Assembly: GCA_964542765.1 (NCBI GenBank) | Contig: CAZIVO010000163.1 | Span: 1 to 5,556 of the forward strand | Direction: 5' to 3' | Source of the DNA: CAZIVO01 sp964542765 | Lineage (GTDB): Bacteria; Planctomycetota; UBA1135; UBA2386 | DNA length: 5,556 bases | Part shown: piece by piece, positions 1 through 5,556 of the stretch | Position numbering within the stretch: the first letter of the stretch is position 1 | Layout of the letters: each line of letters starts with the position of its first letter | Notes under the pieces: generated by a model | Told to the model about the DNA's origin: nothing | Seen by the model: the letters and a program-made list of their open reading frames with translations, nothing else | Database searches by the model: none | Translations under genes and position numbers: made by a program

Positions 1-3000
1 AATACAACGCGGCCGGCACCATCGTTTGGGCATACGACATCCCCCTGTTCGGCAAGCCCAAGCGAGGTGGGCACGGCCTCGACTCATGGGGCAACCACAC
101 CTTCGCCGCCATCCGTCTGCCCAACGGCAACACCCTCATCTCGACTGGCAACGGCCACTCGGTACTCGAGGTGACGCCCGAAAAAGAAATCGTCTGGCAC
201 CTCAAGCAGGACGATCTCCCGGGAATCCGGCTGGCATGGGTCACCACCGTCGAAGTTCTACCCAACGGCAACTACGTCATCGGAAATTGCCATGCAGGAC
301 CCGACAACCCACAGATCATCGAGATCACAAGGGAGAAGGAGGTCGTGTGGACCTTCAAGGACTTCAAAAACTTCGGCAATTCCCTCTCCAACAGCACCCT
401 GATCGACGTACACGAAGACGAGTTGTTCTACCGCCGGGAGGTGCAGCCCATCCTCGCCAAGAACTGCTACAAGTGCCACGGGGATCGCGAGCGCAAGATC
501 AAGGGCGGATTATGGCTGCGCGCACGACACAACATTCTGCAGGGCGGCCAGTCGGGCCGCGTCGTGGATCTCCTCGAGCCCGAACGCAGCCGGTTACTCG
601 CGCTCATTCGCCACGAGGAAGCCGAACGCCCCATGCCGCCAAAGAAAAAGCTCGCGGCCGCAGAAATCGATACCCTGACACGCTGGATCGGCAAGGGCCT
701 GCCGATGTCGATCGTCGAGGACGAGTGGATCTACGAAAAACCCAACATCGTCACCACCGACAGCAAGTCTTTCTGGTCTTTCCAGCCCAAGACGGAGCCG
801 ACTCCTCCCGCGGTCAAGGACCAGGAATGGTGCCGTAACGAAATCGATCATTTCGTCCTCGCGCGCATTGAAGATGCTGGCTTGCGCCCAGCCAAAGAAA
901 CCGACCGGATCTCCTTTATCCGGCGCGCAAGCTACGACCTGACCGGTTTGCCACCGACCATCGAGGAGATCAACGCCTTCGTCACGGATCGCACACCGGA
1001 AGCGCACCAGACCCTTATCGACCGGCTCTTGCATTCTCCTCACTACGGCGAACACTGGGGCCGCCACTGGCTCGATCTGGTTCGCTTTGCCGAGACCAAC
1101 GGCTACGAACGAGACAACCCCAAGCCCGAAGTCTGGAAATACCGCCAGTACGTGATCGAGGCCCACAACAAGGACAAGCCCTACGATCGCTTCGTCCTGG
1201 AACAACTCGCCGGCGACGAACTCGAAGACCGCAACGCCGAATCCATCACAGCAACCGGTTATTACCGACTCGGTTTGTGGGACGACGAACCGGCGGATCG
1301 CGAACAGGCGCTTTACGATGGCCTCGACGACATCGTCCGAACCACCAGCGAAGTGTTCTTGGGTCTGACGGTGGGCTGTGCGCGCTGCCACGACCACAAG
1401 ATCGACCCCATCCCGCAGACCGATTATTACCGCATGCTGGCCTTCTTCCGGCAGATCGAGCCCTACTCCGGAAACACCAAAATGATCCTGACCGATATCT
1501 CGACCGCTGCAGAGCAGGCCGAAATCGGGCAGCGCAACACCGAGATCCACAAGCAGCGCGTCGATCTCAACCGGCGCATCAATGCGCTCCACGACCGCTT
1601 CAAGGCCCTCTACCGGCGCGAAACCAGCGGGAACCTCCAGCTCTCACCAATCAGCGACCTTCGCTTTTCCTTCTACCGCGACACCTGGGACAAGCTCCCT
1701 GACTTCGATGGCCTCAAGGCCGAAACGGAAGGCCTGGTCCCCAGCAACCTCTTCGATATCGGACTTGCCTCGCGCAACTCCGCCTTCGGCTTCGTCTTCC
1801 GGGGCAAGCTCACCGTGCCCAGCAATGGGCAGTATATTTTCTTTCTCGATTCCGACGATGGTGCCCGACTCAGTATCGATGGTCGCGAGATCATTCTCTA
1901 CGACGGGATCCACGGCCTCGGCAAGAACAACCGGGTCCCCATTGAACTCTCCGAGGGCCGTCACGACATCCAACTCGACTATTTTCAGGCACACGGCGGC
2001 CTCGGACTACGAGTCTCCTGGTCGGGCCCTGGGTTCAAAAAGCAAACCTTGTCCGCGCCGGACGAGAAGAACAAGGACCAACGCCTCGAGCAGATGCTCA
2101 AAGAACACGGTCGACGCTTGCTCGGCAAGGATGCCTCCACCGAATTGCGTGATCTGAAGAAATCGCTCGCAGGTCTCAAGGATGTCAAAGGCACACGGTT
2201 CGTACTCAGCGTGAAAGAGCGCAAGGGCCCCCCGCCCAAGACCCACGTATTGATCCGCGGCAATCCCCACTCACCGGCCCAGGAAGTAGAGCCGGGTTTC
2301 CCTGAAATTCTGGCCAGCAGCCCGCCCAAAATCGAGACGCGGGCAGAGAGCTCCGGCCGTCGTCTGGCCCTGGCCAGATGGCTGACAGCTCCCGAAAACC
2401 CCCTGACTGCTCGCGTCATGGCCAACCGTATCTGGCAATTTCACTTCGGCCGCGGGATCGTACGCAGCAGCAGCAACTTCGGCACACAGGGACGGGCTCC
2501 CACCCATCCCGGACTCCTCGACTGGCTAGCGCAGCGCTTCATCGCCGACGGCTGGAGCCTGAAGTCACTGCACCGCCGCATCATGCTGTCCGCCGCCTAC
2601 CGCATGTCCTCCACTGCAGCCGCCGAGGGTCTGCGCAAAGACCCCAATAACGACCTACTCTGGCGCTTCACGATGCGGCGACTATCGGCAGAGGAGTTGC
2701 GGGACTCGATCCTTCTGATCACCGGCAATATGAGCCCGGCCATCGGCGGTCCCAGCGTCTACCCGGCCATCGCCAAGGAAGTCCTCATGGGGCAATCGCG
2801 CAACAAGTGGCCCGGCAATGACTCCCCGGCCAACAATACCCGCCGAAGTATCTACACCTTCACCAGGCGGTCCCTCATGGACCCTTTCGTCGAAAGCTTC
2901 GACGCAGCCACGACCGACACAAGCTGCCCGGTCCGCTTCCAGACCACGCAGCCGACACAGGCCTTGACCCTGCTCAACAGCCGATTCAGCAATCTCGCAG

Positions 3001-3224
3001 CCTCTGCTCTGGCACAGCGACTGCGCAAGGAAGCTGGCGAGGACCCACGTCGCCAGGTCGCACTCGCCTGGCAACTCGCCACCGGCCGCAAAGCAACCGA
3101 GGAACAGATCGAGCGTGGAGTGACCTTCCTCAAATCCTTCCCGGAACCTTCATCAGCCGATCAAGCACTCACGCAATGGAGTCTGATCATCTTGAACCTG
3201 AACCCATTTATTTTCCTGGACTGA
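1..3224 (+). CDS. Beta-propeller / cytochrome c / DUF1549 / PA14 / DUF1553 fusion protein, 5' partial
   Basis: The reading frame is open from base 3, so the N-terminus lies left of the window; 1073 residues are visible (numbered here from base 3). Residues 1-125 are propeller blades ending in IVW, IVW and VVW. Residues ~140-235 form a planctomycete cytochrome c domain (PSCyt1) with heme motif CYKCH at 155-159. Residues ~279-490 are DUF1549 (PSCyt2), containing a second motif, CARCH at 459-463, in the family's conserved CxxCHDHKxDPI context. A short charged helical stretch follows (~500-540), then PA14 at ~554-683 with an acidic DSDDG motif. DUF1553 (PSD1) starts near KTHVLIRGNPHSP (~745) and runs to a typical NLNPFIFLD C-terminus. 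The GTG at base 171 lies inside a blade and is not a credible start. No signal peptide is seen before the cytochrome domain, so export must depend on the missing N-terminus. By family it is a secreted, probably heme-binding protein of PVC bacteria. Its reaction is unknown; electron transfer and glycan binding are inferred from the domains. Confidence 0.93.
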   Translation, partial: YNAAGTIVWAYDIPLFGKPKRGGHGLDSWGNHTFAAIRLPNGNTLISTGNGHSVLEVTPEKEIVWHLKQDDLPGIRLAWVTTVEVLPNGNYVIGNCHAGPDNPQIIEITREKEVVWTFKDFKNFGNSLSNSTLIDVHEDELFYRREVQPILAKNCYKCHGDRERKIKGGLWLRARHNILQGGQSGRVVDLLEPERSRLLALIRHEEAERPMPPKKKLAAAEIDTLTRWIGKGLPMSIVEDEWIYEKPNIVTTDSKSFWSFQPKTEPTPPAVKDQEWCRNEIDHFVLARIEDAGLRPAKETDRISFIRRASYDLTGLPPTIEEINAFVTDRTPEAHQTLIDRLLHSPHYGEHWGRHWLDLVRFAETNGYERDNPKPEVWKYRQYVIEAHNKDKPYDRFVLEQLAGDELEDRNAESITATGYYRLGLWDDEPADREQALYDGLDDIVRTTSEVFLGLTVGCARCHDHKIDPIPQTDYYRMLAFFRQIEPYSGNTKMILTDISTAAEQAEIGQRNTEIHKQRVDLNRRINALHDRFKALYRRETSGNLQLSPISDLRFSFYRDTWDKLPDFDGLKAETEGLVPSNLFDIGLASRNSAFGFVFRGKLTVPSNGQYIFFLDSDDGARLSIDGREIILYDGIHGLGKNNRVPIELSEGRHDIQLDYFQAHGGLGLRVSWSGPGFKKQTLSAPDEKNKDQRLEQMLKEHGRRLLGKDASTELRDLKKSLAGLKDVKGTRFVLSVKERKGPPPKTHVLIRGNPHSPAQEVEPGFPEILASSPPKIETRAESSGRRLALARWLTAPENPLTARVMANRIWQFHFGRGIVRSSSNFGTQGRAPTHPGLLDWLAQRFIADGWSLKSLHRRIMLSAAYRMSSTAAAEGLRKDPNNDLLWRFTMRRLSAEELRDSILLITGNMSPAIGGPSVYPAIAKEVLMGQSRNKWPGNDSPANNTRRSIYTFTRRSLMDPFVESFDAATTDTSCPVRFQTTQPTQALTLLNSRFSNLAASALAQRLRKEAGEDPRRQVALAWQLATGRKATEEQIERGVTFLKSFPEPSSADQALTQWSLIILNLNPFIFLD
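21..356 (+). repeat. Beta-propeller blade repeats at the visible N-terminus (protein-level repeat)
   Basis: Three blade ends are visible: TIVWAY (tryptophan codon at 27), EIVWHL (195) and EVVWTF (348), spaced 56 and 51 residues apart. The second and third blades also share LPNGN (117-131 and 258-272), encoded by an identical 12-base stretch 141 bases apart. The pattern (LPNGN, strand, glycine/histidine turn, LEVTPEKE or IEITREKE, then VW) resembles PQQ-like or arylsulfotransferase-like propellers. More blades are expected upstream, since propellers usually have six to eight. No catalytic residue could be assigned, so this part may be a binding scaffold rather than an enzyme. Confidence 0.7.
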
Positions 3225-3227
3225 TCC

Positions 3228-4694
3228 ATGTCGCCCATCAGCAAAATACTCACACACTCCAGGCGAGACTTCCTCAATCAGATCGGAGCGGGTTTCAACA
3301 CGCTCGCCTTCACCGGCCTCTTGTCCCTCGATGGTTTCTTCAAGCGGCAACTCCAAAACAACGAGGACCCCATAAACCCCCTGGCGGCGAAGCCACCTCA
3401 CTTCGAGGGCAAGGCCAAGAACTGCATCTTCCTCTTCATGTATGGCGGACCCAGCCAGATGGAGACTTTCGACCCCAAGCCCAAGCTATACGAACTCGCA
3501 GGCCAGACCGTACGCAACTTCAAGACACACGGTCGCGGCGGACACCGCGACGGCGGGCGCATCGTCGGCCCTAACTGGAAATTCAAACAATACGGGCAGT
3601 CCGGTCAGTGGGTCTCCGATCTATTCCCGCATCTGGCGACCTGCGTCGATGACATCGCCTTCATCAAATCGATGACTGCGATCTCTCCGATTCATGGCTC
3701 CGCCCTCTTGCAGATGAACTCCGGCGAGATCATCAGCGGCAGTCCGAGCCTCGGCTCTTGGGTCAACTACGGCCTTGGATCGGTCAGTGAGAACTTGCCG
3801 GGTTTCGTGGTCATGTGCGATCCCCGAGGTGGGCCCATCAGCGGCGCAAAGAACTGGAGCAGCGGCTACATGCCAGCGGTCTACCAGGCAACGATGATGC
3901 GGCCGCAGGGCAACCCCATCCTGAACCTGAAGCGCTTCGGTTCCCTGACATCCAAACAGCAGCAACACATGCTCGCAACGCTGCGGGAATACAACGAGCG
4001 GCACCACCGCGAAAGCCCGGATAACAGCGAACTGGCAGCGCGCATGTCCAGCTACGAGTTGGCCTTCCGGATGCAAAGCCACGCACCCGACGCCGTCGAT
4101 ATCAATCAAGAATCAGAGAAGACCAAGGAGCTCTACGGCATCGATAACGAAAGAACCGCAGAATTCGGCCGTCGCTGTCTGATTGCTCGCAGGCTCATCG
4201 AGCGTGGCGTTCGCTTCATCCAGCTCTACTCCGGCGGCGGACACAATGACGACAACTGGGATGCCCACACCGACATGGTCAAGAACCATGGGCTGCATGC
4301 CGGCGAAACCGACAAGCCGATCGCCGGTCTGCTGAAGGACCTCAAGCGCCGCGGCATGCTCGAGGAGACGATCGTCGTCTGGGGCGGCGAGTTCGGTAGA
4401 CAGCCCACGGCCGAATACGCCAAGGGCACCGGGCGTGATCACAATGCCAAGGGCTTCACCATGTGGGCAGCCGGCGGTGGCATCAAGGGAGGCATCAGCG
4501 TTGGCGAAACAGACGAACTGGGCAACGAGGCGCAGGGCACGCTTGGCGAGGACAAATTCCAGGTCAAGCATCTGCACGCCACCATCCTTCACCAGATGGG
4601 ATTGAGCCCCAACAACCTCTCTTACTTCTACGGCGGCCTGGACCGCAGGCTGGTCGGGGTCGAGGGAGCTGAGATCATCCACAAGATCGTCTAG
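3228..4694 (+). CDS. DUF1501 family protein, Tat-exported
   Basis: This complete 488-residue protein is a DUF1501 member, related to the alkaline phosphatase/sulfatase superfamily fold. The N-terminus carries a twin-arginine signal, SRRDFL at residues 11-16, followed by a moderately hydrophobic stretch to about 34, so it is probably exported folded and may carry a metal. Conserved family blocks are GGPSQMETFDPK (74-85), a segment around SPIHGSALLQMNSGE (153-167), DNWDAH (342-347), GGEFGR (386-391), GRDHN (402-406) and HLHATILHQMGL (448-459). The Asp, His and Glu residues in these blocks are plausible metal ligands, but this is inferred. The ATG lies three bases after the upstream stop and in the same frame. 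No good Shine-Dalgarno sequence precedes it, so translation is probably coupled to the DUF1553 gene. The start is supported by the position of the Tat motif and the normal family length. DUF1501 genes commonly sit beside DUF1549/DUF1553 genes in Planctomycetota and Verrucomicrobiota. Substrate and reaction are unknown. Confidence 0.93.
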   Translation: MSPISKILTHSRRDFLNQIGAGFNTLAFTGLLSLDGFFKRQLQNNEDPINPLAAKPPHFEGKAKNCIFLFMYGGPSQMETFDPKPKLYELAGQTVRNFKTHGRGGHRDGGRIVGPNWKFKQYGQSGQWVSDLFPHLATCVDDIAFIKSMTAISPIHGSALLQMNSGEIISGSPSLGSWVNYGLGSVSENLPGFVVMCDPRGGPISGAKNWSSGYMPAVYQATMMRPQGNPILNLKRFGSLTSKQQQHMLATLREYNERHHRESPDNSELAARMSSYELAFRMQSHAPDAVDINQESEKTKELYGIDNERTAEFGRRCLIARRLIERGVRFIQLYSGGGHNDDNWDAHTDMVKNHGLHAGETDKPIAGLLKDLKRRGMLEETIVVWGGEFGRQPTAEYAKGTGRDHNAKGFTMWAAGGGIKGGISVGETDELGNEAQGTLGEDKFQVKHLHATILHQMGLSPNNLSYFYGGLDRRLVGVEGAEIIHKIV

Positions 4695-4738
4695 CCACCG
4701 CACGTGCTATTTCATGCTTGCCTGTGCAGCGCGGGGGA
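4695..4738. other. Short intergenic gap between converging genes
   Basis: These 44 bases separate the stop of the DUF1501 gene from the stop of the glycoside hydrolase gene on the other strand. They contain an 8-base perfect palindrome, GCACGTGC, at 4700-4707. A weak imperfect hairpin lies at 4716-4732, with six pairs including one G-T, one bulge and a four-base loop. No T-tract follows the hairpin in either direction, so it does not qualify as an intrinsic terminator. Termination may rely on Rho or lie within the opposing gene. Confidence 0.5.
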
Positions 4739-5539
4739 TCATCGTCGTTGGTAGACGCGCACGTAATCCACCTGCATACGCGCGGGGAAGTTGGTCTTCT
4801 CGTTCGGTGATCCCGGCCATTTCCCTCCCACCGCCAGATTCAATAGCAGGTGGAAAGGCTGATCGAAAGGAGCCGGGAAGGCATGCCCCTTCGTCTTCCA
4901 CCGTTTCTGGGTCTGCCACAATTTGCCATCGAGGTACCAGCGGATCTCACCAGCCTCCCACTCCAGGGCAAAGACGTGGAAGGCATCCGCAAAGCTGCCC
5001 TCCTCGAGTTCATACGGCGATCCGCTCTGCACCTGGGCAGGCCAGGAGTTTCCGTGATGGAGCGTGCCATGGATGACGGCGGGCTCGTGGCCCACCAACT
5101 CCATGATGTCGATCTCGCCGCTGGCAGCCCAACCACCGTAGCGTTCGTGGGTGGGAAGCATCCAGATCGCCGGCCACAAGCCTCGGCCTTTGGGCAGGCG
5201 AGCTTTCACCTCGACCCGTCCATAGAGCCAGTCACCACGATGCTTGGTCCGCAGGCGTGCCGATGAAAAGCGCCGGGTCGTGCCCGCGATCGAGGGATGA
5301 TCCTCGCGGGCCTCGATCACCAAGACGCCCTTTTCCACCCGGACATTCTCCGCCCGATCGGTGTAGAACTGCAGTTCGTGATTGCCGCCGCCGAGCGCAT
5401 TCACCTCGACACCCCACTTGCTGTAGTCGAGTTCAGACCCCGAAAACTCATCCGACCAGACAAGTTTCCAATCGTCCATCTCAGCCGATTGAGGGCAAGA
5501 CAAGGCCACGACCACCCAGAACAAGCATCTCATCATCAC
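4739..5539 (-). CDS. Family 16 glycoside hydrolase, laminarinase-like secreted endo-beta-glucanase
   Basis: This complete gene encodes up to 266 residues and is a single GH16 domain with no extra binding module. The catalytic motif is GEIDIMELVG: Glu142 is the expected nucleophile, Asp144 the assisting residue and Glu147 the acid/base (codons at 5114-5116, 5108-5110 and 5099-5101). The methionine before Glu147 gives the ExDxxE arrangement typical of the laminarinase branch. Other family landmarks are LVWSDEF (26-32), NHELQFYTDR (53-62), YGRVEVKARLPKG (106-118), LWPAIWMLP (121-129), FHVFALEWE (187-195) and the final VDYVRVYQ strand. The likely reaction is internal cleavage of beta-1,3 or mixed beta-1,3/1,4 glucan; exact specificity cannot be read from sequence alone. 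The start is GTG-ATG-ATG in tandem, and the ribosome site favours one of the two ATGs (264-265 residues). The N-terminus has Arg4, a hydrophobic core and ALSC, a weak lipobox at Cys15, so it is either a lipoprotein or an ordinary secreted protein. It converges on the DUF1501 operon and has its own promoter outside the window. Confidence 0.94.
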   Translation of the reverse strand: MMMRCLFWVVVALSCPQSAEMDDWKLVWSDEFSGSELDYSKWGVEVNALGGGNHELQFYTDRAENVRVEKGVLVIEAREDHPSIAGTTRRFSSARLRTKHRGDWLYGRVEVKARLPKGRGLWPAIWMLPTHERYGGWAASGEIDIMELVGHEPAVIHGTLHHGNSWPAQVQSGSPYELEEGSFADAFHVFALEWEAGEIRWYLDGKLWQTQKRWKTKGHAFPAPFDQPFHLLLNLAVGGKWPGSPNEKTNFPARMQVDYVRVYQRR

Positions 5540-5540
5540 A

Positions 5541-5547
5541 TCACCCC
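5541..5547 (-). promoter_or_regulatory. Probable ribosome binding site of the GH16 gene
   Basis: Read on the minus strand, GGGGTGA lies just upstream of three tandem start codons: GTG at 5539, ATG at 5536 and ATG at 5533. The distance from the end of this element is 1, 4 and 7 bases respectively. Usual spacing therefore favours the ATG at 5533, with 5536 possible, over the GTG. Only nine more bases remain to the window edge, so no promoter can be assessed. Confidence 0.5.
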
Positions 5548-5556
5548 ACTACAACA

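Noticed and set aside
171..173. GTG as the start of the first gene
   Set aside because: The codon is in the middle of a propeller blade (LEVTPEKE), the frame is open upstream to the window edge with matching blade sequence, and no signal peptide follows it.
26..838. 270-codon open frame on the plus strand overlapping the first gene
   Set aside because: Its product is very rich in Arg, His, Pro and Gln, as expected of a shadow frame in GC-rich DNA, and it overlaps recognisable propeller and cytochrome coding sequence.
594..1592. 332-codon open frame on the minus strand
   Set aside because: It lies wholly opposite the conserved cytochrome and DUF1549 coding region, shows no recognisable domain, and is explained by antisense codon bias.
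3222..3230. In-frame TGA as a recoded (selenocysteine or readthrough) codon joining the two proteins
   Set aside because: The upstream protein ends with the normal family C-terminus and the downstream one begins with a normal Tat signal at the expected distance from its ATG, so two separate proteins are the simpler reading.
4113..4703. 196-codon open frame on the minus strand
   Set aside because: It is antisense to the most conserved DUF1501 motifs and its product resembles no family I recognise.
4700..4707. Palindrome GCACGTGC as a regulator binding site
   Set aside because: It lies between two gene ends rather than in a promoter, and a single 8-base palindrome can occur by chance in GC-rich DNA.
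4716..4732. Hairpin between the converging genes as a bidirectional terminator
   Set aside because: The stem is short, bulged and includes a G-T pair, and no T-tract follows on either strand.

Overview
The window holds three protein-coding genes and almost no non-coding DNA. It looks like GC-rich bacterial DNA from the Planctomycetota-Verrucomicrobiota-Chlamydiota (PVC) group. The basis is the pairing of a cytochrome/DUF1549/DUF1553 protein with a Tat-exported DUF1501 protein, a combination expanded mainly in Planctomycetota and Verrucomicrobiota. The exact phylum cannot be fixed from this sequence.

Layout. Positions 1-3224 (+) hold the 3' part of a very large secreted protein. Its order is: end of a beta-propeller, planctomycete-type cytochrome c domain (PSCyt1), DUF1549 (PSCyt2), PA14 domain, DUF1553 (PSD1). 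The gene runs in from the left edge with no start in the window. Three bases later, at 3228-4694 (+), lies a DUF1501 protein with a twin-arginine signal. The two genes almost certainly form one transcription unit. After a 44-base gap, a complete family 16 glycoside hydrolase (laminarinase-like endo-beta-glucanase) lies on the opposite strand at 4739-5539, converging on the operon. Only 17 bases remain beyond its first possible start codon; they include a probable ribosome binding site.

How the genes may work together. All three products appear to be exported. The DUF1549/DUF1553 and DUF1501 proteins are standard partners in PVC genomes, but their biochemical role is not settled. The cytochrome motifs suggest periplasmic electron transfer, and PA14 suggests binding of a carbohydrate or glycoprotein. 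A neighbouring beta-glucanase fits a polysaccharide-degrading setting, but it is on the other strand and co-regulation is not shown.

The most distinctive point is the fusion of a beta-propeller to the cytochrome/PSD1 protein in one uninterrupted frame. I found no RNA gene, mobile element, CRISPR array or convincing intrinsic terminator.
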